A stretch of DNA of 64,000 nucleotides, from NCBI GenBank assembly GCA_030538185.1, contig JAUNUK010000003.1, forward strand, positions 236,125-300,124, in the 5' to 3' direction. The stretch's first letter is position 1; every line of letters starts with the position of its first letter. Made by a program: the position numbers and the translations under genes. Origin of the DNA: Actinomycetaceae bacterium (GTDB lineage: Bacteria; Actinomycetota; Actinomycetes; Actinomycetales; Actinomycetaceae). The notes under the pieces are model-generated. The model saw only the letters and a list, made by a program, of their open reading frames with translations, had not been told where the DNA came from and ran no database searches. Positions 35,430 to 47,887 of the stretch are shown here, in pieces.

Positions 35430-37322
35430 ATGCCATCGAAGAATCGTTCCGCCTTTGTCAAAGCAGGCGCGAAATACCATGACTTCCAGACCGTGCCGTG
35501 GGTGTTGCGCGACCGCGCCACCAAGTACCCCAACGACATTTGTCTGGAACGCCAGGTTGGCATTGGCGGCATGTGGATCCCAATCACCGCCCGCCAGTTC
35601 CGCGAGGAAGTCGACATGCTCGCCCGCGGGCTCATTGCCCTGGACCTCCAACCAGGCGATCGCGTCGGCATTTTCGCCCCCACCTCTTACGAGTGGTCGC
35701 TTATCGACATGGCTGCCCAAACCGCAGCACTGGTTGTTGTACCGATCTACCAATCAGACTCTGTAGAGCAAGTCCGTTGGATACTCACAGACGCCCAGGT
35801 GAACATTGTTTTCGCACAGAATCAGGGCATGGTGGCCACCACGCTTCAAGCTCAGCAACTCGCTCAGGACGCCGGCGAAAAAGAGTCCCTGCGACAAGTC
35901 CTTTGCCTAGAGGACGATGCTATCGATACCGTCCTCGCCAATGCCCAAACCGTCCCCGAGGAAGTCCTTGAGGCCCGCTATCACGCGCTGACCTCCACTG
36001 ATTTGGCGACCATTGTCTACACTTCGGGCACTACCGGGCACCCCAAGGGCGTTATGCTCCCCCACCGCTGCCTGGGCGTTGGCGCCATCAACGCCAAGAA
36101 AGCCCTGCCAGAGATTGTCGTCAACAAGAATTCGCGCCTTCTCATGTTCCTGCCCTTGGCGCACATTATGGCTCGCGTCATCTTCTACGACATTTTGGGG
36201 GGACGAGGGCGAATCGGACACAGCCCTGACACCAGCAGGCTTCTGGCGGATATCACCAGTTTCAAGCCCTCGGCGCTGATCGTTGTCCCACGCGTGCTAG
36301 AAAAAATCTACAACGCCGCCGAAGCAAAGGCAGGCAAGGGCATTAAGCTCAAGATTTTCCGCTGGTCGGCACATGTGGCAGCCCAGCTTTCGCGAAAAAA
36401 AGGACGCCCTCACCCGCTGACTTCCGTGCAATATTTTGCGGCGAACAAGCTGGTGTTGTCCAAGCTGCGTAACACCATCGGCCCGCAGTGCAACTTTGTT
36501 GTCTCAGCTGGCGCCCCTCTGGGTGAACGTATGGGGCACTTCTTCCGCGGCCTGGGCATGACCATCGTGGAAGCCTATGGTTTGACCGAGGTAACGGGAC
36601 CTGCAAGTTTCACGCGTCCTTCAGAAAAGGCCCTGGGCACAGTTGGACGCCCGTACCCCACCGTGACAGTCTCGATCAGTGACGAGGGCGAGGTCCTGGT
36701 CAAAGGTCCGATGGTTTTCGACGGTTACCTCAACGATCCGGAGAACACCAAGAAGGTCATTGATGAGGAAGGCTGGTTCCATACCGGGGACATTGGCCAT
36801 TTGGATGCTAAAGGATTCTTGACGATCACTGGTCGTAAGAAGGAGCTGATCGTGACTGCGGGCGGTAAGAACGTTTCGCCCTCGGTCTTGGAGGATAAGC
36901 TGCGCGGGCATCCCATTATTTCGCAGGTAGTCGCAGTTGGTGATCGTCAGCCTTTCATCTCTGCGTTGATAACCCTGGATGCCGACATGTTGCCAGGATG
37001 GCTGAAAAACAAGGATCTGCCCGCCATGACCGTTCAGGAAGCCACTACTCATCCCGAGGTTGTTGCCGCTATGCAAAGGGCCATTGACCGCACCAACACC
37101 CAGGTGTCTCGGGCTGAATCGATCCGTAAGTTCACGATCCTGTCCACAGATTTCACGGAAGAAAATGGGATGCTTACCCCGTCGATGAAGGTGAAACGTG
37201 AGGCTGTCCTGGCCCGCTTTGAAGACGAAATAGAGGACATGTACGAGGGCAAGCTAGACATGGACACCCAGGCGAAACGCAAGAAACGCGGCCTGTTTGG
37301 GCGTCGTCGCAAGAAGAAGTAA
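35430..37322 (+). CDS. Long-chain fatty-acid-CoA ligase / AMP-dependent synthetase (FadD15-like)
   Basis: 630 residues. The AMP-binding signature YTSGTTGHPKGVMLPH, the A5 motif VEAYGLTEVTG, GWFHTGDIG and the A8/A10 lysine region TGRKKELIVTAGGKNVSP are all present. The enzyme activates fatty acids to acyl-CoA through acyl-adenylate. The C-terminus is basic (KRKKRGLFGRRRKKK), which may favour membrane contact. The TetR gene 62 bases downstream may regulate it. Confidence 0.92.
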   Translation: MPSKNRSAFVKAGAKYHDFQTVPWVLRDRATKYPNDICLERQVGIGGMWIPITARQFREEVDMLARGLIALDLQPGDRVGIFAPTSYEWSLIDMAAQTAALVVVPIYQSDSVEQVRWILTDAQVNIVFAQNQGMVATTLQAQQLAQDAGEKESLRQVLCLEDDAIDTVLANAQTVPEEVLEARYHALTSTDLATIVYTSGTTGHPKGVMLPHRCLGVGAINAKKALPEIVVNKNSRLLMFLPLAHIMARVIFYDILGGRGRIGHSPDTSRLLADITSFKPSALIVVPRVLEKIYNAAEAKAGKGIKLKIFRWSAHVAAQLSRKKGRPHPLTSVQYFAANKLVLSKLRNTIGPQCNFVVSAGAPLGERMGHFFRGLGMTIVEAYGLTEVTGPASFTRPSEKALGTVGRPYPTVTVSISDEGEVLVKGPMVFDGYLNDPENTKKVIDEEGWFHTGDIGHLDAKGFLTITGRKKELIVTAGGKNVSPSVLEDKLRGHPIISQVVAVGDRQPFISALITLDADMLPGWLKNKDLPAMTVQEATTHPEVVAAMQRAIDRTNTQVSRAESIRKFTILSTDFTEENGMLTPSMKVKREAVLARFEDEIEDMYEGKLDMDTQAKRKKRGLFGRRRKKK

Positions 37323-37384
37323 CACCACCCAAAGGCGTCAAAGGCCTCCAGAACAAAAGTTCTTTAAGACGATATGCCCCCCAT

Positions 37385-38122
37385 TTGTCAGAAACTCGCT
37401 ATTCTTGGCCTGTGCCGAAGATAATTGGTAAAAACCTGCAAGAACACCGTGACCGCACCCGCGTGCGGCTTTTCACCTCCCTGTCCAAACTGCTCAGTGA
37501 ACAAGGCTTTGACTCTCTGACCATGGCTCAAATAGCACAGGGAGCAAAAGTGGGGCGCACGGCCGTGTACAACCACTTCACTGATAAAGAATCCTTGTTA
37601 CTTGCATATATCGAGTACGAAACAATCAGGTATTCGCACAGCCTGCGGGAAAACCTTGAGGGCGTTGAAGACCCTATTGAGCAGCTTCGAATCTACATTA
37701 GCCACCAGATTGACCTATCGGCACACTACAGACTTGCCCCCGGCCCCGACCTGCGCAAAATCATGAATTCTTCGAATGTTCGCGCTTTACATGGACACGC
37801 TTCCCTGGTCGAGGATGTTTTACTAAGTATCCTCACTGCGGGGATTGAAAAAAACTCCTGGCCTCTCCAGGATGTCACAGGCCTTATCCCTCTTATTCAT
37901 GCCTGTTTGTCTGGTTGGGCGCCTCCAAAGGATCCGGCACAACTCCAACGTTTCACTCGTTTGGCGCAAGGTTTCATCCTGAGGGCAGTAGGCGTTTCAC
38001 TTGACGATAAACGCGCTGAAATCCCTGATGTTCCGCACGGGCTTGCCGAACTTATGGGTTCTGGAACATCTTGTCCTGTGGCATATTCTGTTCGCAGCCC
38101 AGCTCATTGTCCGGTCAATTGA
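37385..38122 (+). CDS. TetR/AcrR family transcriptional regulator
   Basis: 245 residues from TTG 37385; GTG at 37412 is an alternative. The N-terminal helix-turn-helix is FDSLTMAQIAQGAKVGRTAVYNHFTDKESL-like (helix 3 GRTAVYNHF near residues 58-66). The C-terminal ligand domain is unlike well-known subfamilies. The position after the acyl-CoA synthetase suggests control of lipid metabolism, inferred from context only. Confidence 0.88.
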   Translation: MSETRYSWPVPKIIGKNLQEHRDRTRVRLFTSLSKLLSEQGFDSLTMAQIAQGAKVGRTAVYNHFTDKESLLLAYIEYETIRYSHSLRENLEGVEDPIEQLRIYISHQIDLSAHYRLAPGPDLRKIMNSSNVRALHGHASLVEDVLLSILTAGIEKNSWPLQDVTGLIPLIHACLSGWAPPKDPAQLQRFTRLAQGFILRAVGVSLDDKRAEIPDVPHGLAELMGSGTSCPVAYSVRSPAHCPVN

Positions 38123-38220
38123 TCAAAGTTTTTGTATTTTTCTGGGGAGCACATGTTTCGCTTCATTCCTAGCTATACTTCCGAAGTGGATACTAACTTT
38201 GCAAAGGCAGTGATCAGGAC

Positions 38221-39342
38221 GTGAGCAACCAGGACGAACTCTTAGCTCTTGCCCAGGATCCGGCAACCCCTCTAACGACCCTGCAGCATTTGGCGCAGAA
38301 CTATCCTGAGCTTCGCCCCTCCGTGGCGTACAACCCTTCGACCTACCCTGCACTCTTGGAGTGGTTAGGCAATTTAGGCGATCCCACCGTTGATGAGGTC
38401 CTTGGCCTTCGCGAAGAACGCAACTCCGGGCTTCTTAGCCCAAACCACAAGACCCGGCTACTCGCCGCGGGTTTGGTTTATTCCGCCACCGCCCTTCCCG
38501 AGGGCGACACCCCCGTCGTTGTAGAAGTCGAGGATACCGAGGCCCCTGAGGAAGAAAGCTCTTATCCCTCAGCCACAGCACAACCCGAGGAACAAGAGGC
38601 GGAAGGCGTGGTTGAGTCTGAGATTCCCTCTGCCCCACCTGTTGAAGAGGAAGCGGATCCTGCCGCCTTTGACGAGTTTTTTGAAGACCCCGAGCAAAGC
38701 TCTAAGCCAGAAGAGGTGGGTCTTGGTTACTCCACAATTGTAAAAATCTTGTTAGGGGTTATAGCTGCACTGTTAATCATGTTGCTATTGCTATCTATAT
38801 TCCTTTTCAAAGGGTCTAAGGATCAAGAAAGCGAAGCAGCTCCTACTGGGGCAATTACTCCTATCGAGACTCCGAGTATTTCTGAAAGTCCTTCAAAAGA
38901 ACCCTCGAGTAGTCCTAGTGCGAGTGAAACCCCCAGCGAAACACCTTCTCCCACCGGTGACGAGGGAACTGGCAAACCTCAGGCAGATGCACTGCAAATT
39001 ACTCAGTTCCAAAGTGCTGACCGTAATGTTTTGTGCAATATCATGGCGGACAATGTCAACTGCACGGTAATGCGGACTGTGGGTTACACAACCAACTGTG
39101 AGAAGCGGCCAGAATCGCCCGCCACCGCTCTGAAGTTGAATTCGGATAAGTCTCTTCAGGTGACCTGTGTCCCTATCTCCACCGTCGTTACCACGGTTTT
39201 GGAACCGAATAAACAGGCTACCTCTGGGAACTTCGTCTGCCAGGCTGGCCCTGATGGGAAACAAATCACCTGTTGGGATTACACCACAAAGGGACAGTTC
39301 TACCTGGGCGAATCCAGCTGGGGTCGCGCCTATATTGAATAA
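38221..39342 (+). CDS. Membrane protein with LRV-like N-terminal domain and S/T/P-rich extracellular part
   Basis: 373 residues from GTG 38221. The first 75 residues (LALAQDPATPLTTLQHLAQN, SVAYNPSTYPALLEWLG) resemble the variant leucine-rich repeats (LRV) found in actinobacterial proteins. An acidic linker leads to one membrane helix at about 178-203 (IVKILLGVIAALLIMLLLLS). After it come an S/T/P-rich stalk and a C-terminal domain with paired cysteines (CNIMADNVNC, CQAGPDGKQITC) on the outside. Probably a surface-exposed signalling or wall-associated protein; function unknown. Confidence 0.78.
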   Translation: MSNQDELLALAQDPATPLTTLQHLAQNYPELRPSVAYNPSTYPALLEWLGNLGDPTVDEVLGLREERNSGLLSPNHKTRLLAAGLVYSATALPEGDTPVVVEVEDTEAPEEESSYPSATAQPEEQEAEGVVESEIPSAPPVEEEADPAAFDEFFEDPEQSSKPEEVGLGYSTIVKILLGVIAALLIMLLLLSIFLFKGSKDQESEAAPTGAITPIETPSISESPSKEPSSSPSASETPSETPSPTGDEGTGKPQADALQITQFQSADRNVLCNIMADNVNCTVMRTVGYTTNCEKRPESPATALKLNSDKSLQVTCVPISTVVTTVLEPNKQATSGNFVCQAGPDGKQITCWDYTTKGQFYLGESSWGRAYIE

Positions 39343-39425
39343 GGTCTGCTGAGCAAGGCCGAAGCAAGAGGATCGCTTCTTCCCCTTTGCCGAGGGCGGC
39401 CCACTCTCAACCCTGGTTAAGCACA

Positions 39426-39460
39426 TAGGGCGTGGTACCCATAACGAGGACCACGCCCTA
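39426..39460. terminator. Bidirectional terminator between LRV-protein gene and trxA
   Basis: Perfect 11-base stem TAGGGCGTGGT (39426-39436) with ACCACGCCCTA (39450-39460) and a 13-base loop, between two converging genes. A copy of CCGAGGGCG lies at 39390-39398, just upstream. Confidence 0.72.
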
Positions 39461-39483
39461 GCCTTATCGCAGGTCTTTTGGCA

Positions 39484-39837
39484 TTACTTCTTTTCCGAGG
39501 CGCGAACCTCGTCCATGTCGAGGTCCTTAACCTGTTTGATCAGGTCTTCCAAGGCTGCTGCAGGCAAGGCTCCGGCCTCACGGAAAACCAGTACGCCTTC
39601 GCGGAAAATCATCAAGGTAGGGATGGACTGGATTTGAGCCGAAGCGGCAATGCTCTGCTGGGCTTCGGTGTCGACCTTGCCGAATACGATATCTGGGTGC
39701 TTGTCAGATGTCGCTTCAAAAATTGGTCCAAAGCTGCGGCAGGGGCCGCACCACTCTGCCCAAAAATCCAGGAGGACGATATCCGATGTCTCAATAGTAG
39801 AAGTCAGATTATCGCTAGTGATCTCGATGGTCGCCAT
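39484..39837 (-). CDS. trxA: Thioredoxin
   Basis: 117 residues from ATG 39837, with AGGAAGGG upstream; an earlier in-frame start would add residues that are not thioredoxin-like. Active site WCGPC in DFWAEWCGPCRSF, followed by the cis-proline loop IPTLMIF. It reduces protein disulfides in the cytoplasm using thioredoxin reductase. The C-terminal 12 residues (DMDEVRASEKK) extend the normal length slightly. Asd lies 50-odd bases away on the same strand upstream. Confidence 0.94.
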   Translation of the reverse strand: MATIEITSDNLTSTIETSDIVLLDFWAEWCGPCRSFGPIFEATSDKHPDIVFGKVDTEAQQSIAASAQIQSIPTLMIFREGVLVFREAGALPAAALEDLIKQVKDLDMDEVRASEKK

Positions 39838-39971
39838 ATTGGACCCTTCCTCGTCAAAATTTACGTCTGTACTCTGTATTCCTATTCGGCTTGTCCCTAG
39901 GGATTGGCCACACTTCATTCAACGGTTATACCCCCGCCAGTATTCCATACGAGGACAGTAAGTACCCGTTT

Positions 39972-42337
<2,366 letters not shown>

Positions 42338-42515
42338 CGGTAACCTTCCCTACGACCGTAAAGGTGTCAGCGCCGCCCAGCCGTGAGTTGGTCCCAGATA
42401 GACGTCGCCGCCTTTGGAGACCTTTCAAGTGTAACTGTTGACATCTAGGCCACAAACTCGCAACAAATTTAGGCTCCCTTATCAACAGGCGACGCTTTTT
42501 CTGTACGGTGGAGTT

Positions 42516-43343
42516 ATGACGCTCACAGCCCACGGCCTGTCTCGCAGTTTTGGCTCTGTTCAAGCGGTTAATCGCATGGACATCGATCTCAAGGGTGGCA
42601 CGATCGTTGCCCTAGTTGGACCTAATGGTGCAGGTAAGACGACTTTAATGCTCATGCTTGCGGGATTGTTGGCCCCCGATACAGGCACCATAGAGATTGA
42701 CGGGGTTGACATGTCAAGCAACCCGAGGACAGCCCGCTCAAAAGTCGGTTGGATGCCGGACACCTTGGGTTCTTGGGACTCCTTAACCACGAAAGAGATC
42801 CTCACCACCTTCGCCCAGGCTTACGGCACACCTCGAAAAGACGCATTGCCGAGGGCGCTGGAGTTACTGTCGCGAACCGGGCTTCAAGAATTTGCCAACC
42901 AGCCCGCCCGCGTCTTGTCTCGCGGCCAAAAGCAACGATTGAGCCTGGCGCGCGCCCTGGTGAACAGCCCTTCAGTTTTGTTATTGGATGAACCTGCCGC
43001 AGGCCTTGATCCCCGCGCGCGCCTGCAACTGCGTGACATCTTGCGCGAAGAAGCCGACAGGGGTGCGACTGTACTGGTGTCCTCTCATGTCTTGAGTGAA
43101 CTGGAAACGATGGTGGATGACGCCATCTTTGTTTCCAAGGGTCTCACCGTGGAACGTCAAGAACGCCAAAACGCGGGGTCGGCGACCTTCACCGTTGAGG
43201 GCATCGCTACAGACGATCACCTTGCACAAGTTATTGCAGCGATTGAAGGGTTGGACCTCGGCCTTCGGGTAAGTGACGCAAAGCGCTCCAGCCTTGAGTT
43301 GGAACGCGAATACATGGCCTTGGAGGACAGTAACAATGAGTGA
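42516..43343 (+). CDS. ABC transporter ATP-binding protein
   Basis: 275 residues from ATG 42516 (GGTGGAG upstream); the frame opens earlier at 42438 without a good site. Walker A GPNGAGKTTLM, signature LSRGQKQRLSLARAL (R instead of the second G), Walker B VLLLDEPAAGLD and the H loop SSHVLSE. It resembles the NatA/CcmA class of exporters with separate permease. The stop overlaps the permease start (ATGAGTGA). Confidence 0.9.
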   Translation: MTLTAHGLSRSFGSVQAVNRMDIDLKGGTIVALVGPNGAGKTTLMLMLAGLLAPDTGTIEIDGVDMSSNPRTARSKVGWMPDTLGSWDSLTTKEILTTFAQAYGTPRKDALPRALELLSRTGLQEFANQPARVLSRGQKQRLSLARALVNSPSVLLLDEPAAGLDPRARLQLRDILREEADRGATVLVSSHVLSELETMVDDAIFVSKGLTVERQERQNAGSATFTVEGIATDDHLAQVIAAIEGLDLGLRVSDAKRSSLELEREYMALEDSNNE

Positions 43344-44715
43344 CGCATCGATGACTACCCCGCCCTCGGAAATGAATGTGGAAACTGGCCTTGCACCAAA
43401 AACTGAACACAGCGGGCCTTCTTTCTTCGCCGGTATTTGGCTGGTTACTGGCCTGGAACTGCGTCAAAGGGTTCGTTCGACCAAGTGGAAGATATCCCTT
43501 GGCGTGTGGGCGCTGGTGCTTTTGGCGTTGACTGCCGGCCTGGAGTTGATGGCCTCGGCAAGCTATTCCCAAGACGGTTTCGGACCTGCGCGTGCCGAAA
43601 TAGCAGGGCTCTTGTACGGCTTTATCGCTTTCTTTGTTTTGAGCATCGCCTTGCTGGTCGCCCCCACTTTGTCAGCCACGTCCATCAACGGAGACAGACA
43701 GAACGCGACTTTGGCCGTTTTGCATATGACTCCCCTTTCATCTGCGCAAATAGTGTTGGGCAAGTGGTTGGCCGCCTGTGCGGCGGGCATGGCTTTCGTT
43801 GTCGTGGCCACACCGTTCCTGGCCTTTGAACACCTGCGCGCGGGGATCCTTGGTCCCAACCTGTTGATTGTCTTATTGGTCATTACAGTTTTGGTGGCCA
43901 CTGTTTGTGGCATTAGCCTGGGCTTTTCCGCATTGATCTCCCGGCCTGCGGGCTCCACGGTGTTGACCTATATGGTTCTTGCGGCCCTCGTGGTGGGCAC
44001 GCCCATTGTGACTGCCGTGCTCTCGGTCGGTCAGGAACGCGATTACCCCTACGAATACTGGGGATTGGAGCATGACGGGCCTGCGGAAGAAAAACCTGTT
44101 TTCCGCGACGACAGCGACGCGCAACCGGCGAGCACAACGCCTCCGCCAGTCATGACGACCACCACTGAGGAACCCGAATACCTTTCCAAGTGTGTGCAAA
44201 AGAAGGGATTTTACTCGGTCAGCGCCAAACCTCAGTGGTGGATTTTCGCCATGAACCCCTATGTGACCTTGGCTGATGCTGCTCCCACCATGTCTTTTGA
44301 TAGGGACAAAGAGATCAGACACACCGGAATGCTGGGCGGGGCGGCCTTGGGTTTCGCCCAAATAAAGTCCTCGCCCAACCCCCAGTGGTATTTGGAGTAC
44401 AGGGTTCCCCAGGAGCTCTTGGGTGAAGGACGCCTGAGCTACCGCGACGAATGCATCCCTCAGCCCGACGGAACCTACATCGAACGTTGGACTATTTCCT
44501 CCGACCAACTCAACGACCTCAACAGGCATGGAGATGAGTGGGTCCAGAAACAAGTTGAACTCAGCGGCTGGAAGTCACCAGAAACGCTGATTGGCACGAC
44601 CTGGTGGCTGGGCATGTTGGTGCACGTCCTGCTGGGTGGCATTGGGGTTGCGGTGGCCATTGGAGTCACCCAAGTCCCCATCAAGAAACTCAGCAAGGGC
44701 ACCCGTATCGCCTAA
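43336..44715 (+). CDS. ABC transporter permease (ABC-2 type)
   Basis: 459 residues from ATG 43336, overlapping the ATPase stop by 8 bases. About six membrane helices: RQRVRSTKWKISLGVWALVLLA first, then the cluster FVLSIALLVAPTLSATSING, and the last helix LGGIGVAVAIGVTQVPIK. Between the last two helices is a large soluble domain of about 200 residues containing DDSDAQPASTTPPPVMTTTTEE, probably outside. Likely exports a peptide, lipid or drug; substrate unknown. Confidence 0.85.
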   Translation: MSDASMTTPPSEMNVETGLAPKTEHSGPSFFAGIWLVTGLELRQRVRSTKWKISLGVWALVLLALTAGLELMASASYSQDGFGPARAEIAGLLYGFIAFFVLSIALLVAPTLSATSINGDRQNATLAVLHMTPLSSAQIVLGKWLAACAAGMAFVVVATPFLAFEHLRAGILGPNLLIVLLVITVLVATVCGISLGFSALISRPAGSTVLTYMVLAALVVGTPIVTAVLSVGQERDYPYEYWGLEHDGPAEEKPVFRDDSDAQPASTTPPPVMTTTTEEPEYLSKCVQKKGFYSVSAKPQWWIFAMNPYVTLADAAPTMSFDRDKEIRHTGMLGGAALGFAQIKSSPNPQWYLEYRVPQELLGEGRLSYRDECIPQPDGTYIERWTISSDQLNDLNRHGDEWVQKQVELSGWKSPETLIGTTWWLGMLVHVLLGGIGVAVAIGVTQVPIKKLSKGTRIA

Positions 44716-44792
44716 AGCTTCCATCATATTTCCGAGGGCGACTTCGCCAGCGAACGTGGTCTTGACTTTGGGGCTAGCGGTTGTGGGTGCGT

Positions 44793-45395
44793 CTAGATAA
44801 GTCTGCGGCCTTCGAAAGCTCGGCCGAGCGTGACCTCATCGGCGTACTCCAGATCCCCACCCACGGGCAGGCCAGAAGCCAGACGTGACGTGGGGATTTC
44901 AAGAGTGGAAAGCATGCGTGCAAGGTATGCTGCCGTAGCTTCACCCTCGACATTGGGGTCCGTGGCGATAATGACTTCTTTCACTGTGCCGTCGGCCAGG
45001 CGCGACATGAGTTCACGGATGCGCAGCTGATCTGGGCCGATGCCGTTGATCGGGTCAATAGCGCCACCGAGGACATGGTATCGGCCTCTAAACGAACGTG
45101 TGCGTTCAATGGCCGCCACGTCTTTGGCTTCTTCGACGACGCATAGTAAGTGCTGTTCACGCCTGGTATCCAGGCAAATGGCACAGTGTTCTTCTTCGGT
45201 GACGTTGCCACAGGTGGTACAAAATTTGACCTTTTCTTTGACCACGGTCAACGCCGTGGTCAAGCGCTTCACCGATTCAGGGTCGGCACCCAGGATGTGC
45301 AAGGCAATCCGCTGGGCTGACTTCGGGCCAATACCCGGCAGTGCACCTAACTCGTCCATTAAGTCCTGCAAAGCGCCTGTGTACATAACTGACAT
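44793..45395 (-). CDS. recR: Recombination protein RecR
   Basis: 200 residues, the normal length. Helix-hairpin-helix [20 protein letters not shown], zinc finger [16 protein letters not shown] and Toprim [15 protein letters not shown] with [19 protein letters not shown]. Acts with RecO/RecF to load RecA at gaps. It starts one base after dnaX stops, the usual dnaX-recR order. Confidence 0.96.
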   Translation of the reverse strand: MSVMYTGALQDLMDELGALPGIGPKSAQRIALHILGADPESVKRLTTALTVVKEKVKFCTTCGNVTEEEHCAICLDTRREQHLLCVVEEAKDVAAIERTRSFRGRYHVLGGAIDPINGIGPDQLRIRELMSRLADGTVKEVIIATDPNVEGEATAAYLARMLSTLEIPTSRLASGLPVGGDLEYADEVTLGRAFEGRRLI

Positions 45396-45396
45396 G

Positions 45397-47601
45397 CTAC
45401 TTCATACCTTGACCGGGCAGATGGCGGGTTTCTTCAATGACCTTGCCTCCCAGTACGTCTATCACAACCGCGACACCTGAACGTTCAGGCCGCGCGTGCC
45501 CAGAATCTTGGTCTGTGTTTGGCTGGGCTGTCGGCACAGATTTGGGAAGCCCAATAGAGGCTATTACTGCAGGTTGAGAGGAGGATCCGGGCTGCGAAGG
45601 GAGCCCCTCTTGCGGCAGAGAAACGGCACGCAATTCGTGCCGCACGCTTTCGGGAATAGAAGGAGGTTCTTGTTCAGGCATCATGCGCCCATACAGAGAG
45701 GTCACGTTCGACGCGTTTGGTGGTTCAGAAGCCGTGGGTGCCGCAGATTCTGGAGCCTGTACCGGTGTCCCCTGGAAAACTTCAGGGTTGCTAGTCACAG
45801 GGACTGGTGCCTGGACCTGTGCAACAGCACTTGCGGACTGTTCAGGACTACTGAGTTCCATAGCCCGAACCTTCAAAGGTTGCCCCATGGTTGTGCTAAT
45901 GGCGGCCTCTAACCTTGCCAAGAGCCCTTCTCGCGTTTCAAAACCCTTGAGTTCACCCACAGAGGCGTAATTCAACTCAACGAACCCGCCTTGTAGCCTT
46001 CCCAGCTGCCCTCTCGATACAACAATCTTGTCGAATCCGCCCAGGCGTTGAAGGATGTCCTCCCAACGGTTACGCAGTTTCTCCCACAGGTCCACATCAA
46101 CACCTGTAGCGCCACTACCCTCATGCGCGGATTCCTGTGACGTAGGGGTCTGGGGCGTTTGTGCGGCAGTGGGCACCGTGGTTCCCTGAGTCTCTTGCGT
46201 TGTCGTTGTGCCTGTTGTGCCTTCTTGGGCAAGAGAGGCCCACTGTTGCCCCGCCGAGGGCGCAGCCCCCGCCAAGCCCCCAGCCCCCGCCGAGGGCGCA
46301 GCCTCAGTAGATGTGCCGCTTGGGGCAGGCTGTGGCCTTTCTTGTTGCGGCGCTTGTGCCTGCGGAACCGGTTCAACGGGAGGGGAAGGAGTCGCCACAG
46401 GTACCTGCTGTACGGCAGCAGGTACTGTCTGAGGTGTCTTTGGAGCCGCAGCAGGCCCAGGTTCAACTGTGCCTGCAGCAAGGGCCGCAGGTCCCCGCGT
46501 TGAAACCGCCAAAAGTAGTCTGGCGGCCAAGAGCTCCAGTAGTAGGCGCGGGGAAGTCGCCCCAGACATATCCGTCAGACCTGTGTTGGTCATATCGGCT
46601 GCCAGTGAGGCACGATGATGTCCCATCGCCTGAGCTTGAACTTTGATACGTGCAATCTCATCTGCAGGTAGGTGCACGAGGATTCCTTCGGCGCCATCTC
46701 CGGCGAAGCAGAGGACTACTAGGTCTCTGAAGCGCTGTAATAAGTCCTCTACAAAACGCCTGGGGTCATTACCGGCCTCGATGACACGGTCGATGACACG
46801 GTACAGGCCTGCCCCATCTGAACCCACGAGAGAGTCGACGAAGCCATCCAAGAGGGCTGAATCTGTATATCCCAAAAGAGTTGCGGCCCGCGAATATGTG
46901 ACATGTCCTTCAACCGCACCTGCCATGAGCTGATCCAAAACAGACAGAGAATCGCGCACAGAACCTGCACCAGCACGCACAACAAGAGAGAGGACATTGT
47001 CATCCACTTGGATGTTTTCTTGTGCACACAACTTGGCACAGTAATCCCGCAGTACACCAGGAGGAACCAGGCGGAATGGGTAGTGGTGTGTGCGTGAACG
47101 AATGGTAGAAATAACCTTTTCGGGCTCTGTTGTTGCAAAGATGAATACCGCGTGTGCAGGTGGCTCTTCAACCAATTTCAGCAATGCATTGGATGCGGCG
47201 GTGGACAGCATGTGCACTTCATCCAGGATGTAGACCTTGTACCTGTCTCTCACCGGGACAAACGTGGCACGTTCCCGTAAATTTCTGGCATCGTCGACGC
47301 CGTTGTGACTGGCAGCGTCGATTTCAACCACATCGATAGAGCCCTGAGCCCCCGTCGCCAAATCAACGCAAGATTCACAGACCCCGCAAGGTGTACCTGT
47401 CGGTCCTTGAGCACAGTTCAAACAACGCGCCATAATGCGCGCCGAAGTGGTCTTACCACAACCACGCGGACCCGAAAACAGATAGGCGTGGTTCGGTTTC
47501 CCCGAGTCCAAGGACGCAATCAGGGGGTGGGTGACGTGCTCTTGCCCGATCACGTCTGCAAACGTGTCGGGTCGATACCGGCGATACAGTGCTGTGCTCA
47601 C
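45397..47601 (-). CDS. dnaX: DNA polymerase III subunits gamma and tau
   Basis: 734 residues. Walker [20 protein letters not shown], the zinc module [19 protein letters not shown], Walker [10 protein letters not shown] and SRC motif [11 protein letters not shown] in the first 300 residues. A long P/Q/A-rich linker (370-490) and a tau-like C-terminal domain follow. The linker holds a small duplication [16 protein letters not shown] in which the word CCGAGGGCG occurs at 46254 and 46290. Clamp loader ATPase. Operon ffs-dnaX-recR fits Gram-positive order. Confidence 0.96.
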   Translation of the reverse strand: MSTALYRRYRPDTFADVIGQEHVTHPLIASLDSGKPNHAYLFSGPRGCGKTTSARIMARCLNCAQGPTGTPCGVCESCVDLATGAQGSIDVVEIDAASHNGVDDARNLRERATFVPVRDRYKVYILDEVHMLSTAASNALLKLVEEPPAHAVFIFATTEPEKVISTIRSRTHHYPFRLVPPGVLRDYCAKLCAQENIQVDDNVLSLVVRAGAGSVRDSLSVLDQLMAGAVEGHVTYSRAATLLGYTDSALLDGFVDSLVGSDGAGLYRVIDRVIEAGNDPRRFVEDLLQRFRDLVVLCFAGDGAEGILVHLPADEIARIKVQAQAMGHHRASLAADMTNTGLTDMSGATSPRLLLELLAARLLLAVSTRGPAALAAGTVEPGPAAAPKTPQTVPAAVQQVPVATPSPPVEPVPQAQAPQQERPQPAPSGTSTEAAPSAGAGGLAGAAPSAGQQWASLAQEGTTGTTTTQETQGTTVPTAAQTPQTPTSQESAHEGSGATGVDVDLWEKLRNRWEDILQRLGGFDKIVVSRGQLGRLQGGFVELNYASVGELKGFETREGLLARLEAAISTTMGQPLKVRAMELSSPEQSASAVAQVQAPVPVTSNPEVFQGTPVQAPESAAPTASEPPNASNVTSLYGRMMPEQEPPSIPESVRHELRAVSLPQEGLPSQPGSSSQPAVIASIGLPKSVPTAQPNTDQDSGHARPERSGVAVVIDVLGGKVIEETRHLPGQGMK

Positions 47602-47698
47602 GTAACGACTCTAAGCCCTAGCCCGGACATGAACCATTCGATTCAACCCCACCGCCACAAAAACAACCATCCGCCCTCGGAAAAAGCTTGTAAAGAAA

Positions 47699-47788
47699 GG
47701 ACCCTCCGCGCACCCAGCAGAGCGCCCTTATCCTTGCTGCCTTCCGGCCCTGGGGAGGTTCGTGCGATGCCGCCACGCGGAGGATCGC
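47699..47788 (-). ncRNA. ffs: Signal recognition particle 4.5S RNA
   Basis: On the minus strand the core CCAGGGCCGGAAGGCAGCAAGG, with the GGAA(G) internal loop that binds Ffh, is present between 47730 and 47757. The ends GGATCCTCCGCG-like and CGCGGAGGGTCC pair (47776-47786 with 47699-47710). About 90 bases, the short actinobacterial form. A T-rich tail and a copy of CCGAGGGCG (47672) follow. dnaX lies just downstream, the same arrangement as scr-dnaX in Bacillus. Confidence 0.9.
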
Positions 47789-47887
47789 CACCAGTCTACC
47801 CGCTTCGAAACTGTAGAACCAATGGGAATGGGGCAGCCGACCCTGCCGTCGGAACACCGAAGCAAAGTGGGCCAGCGCACCACAGCC

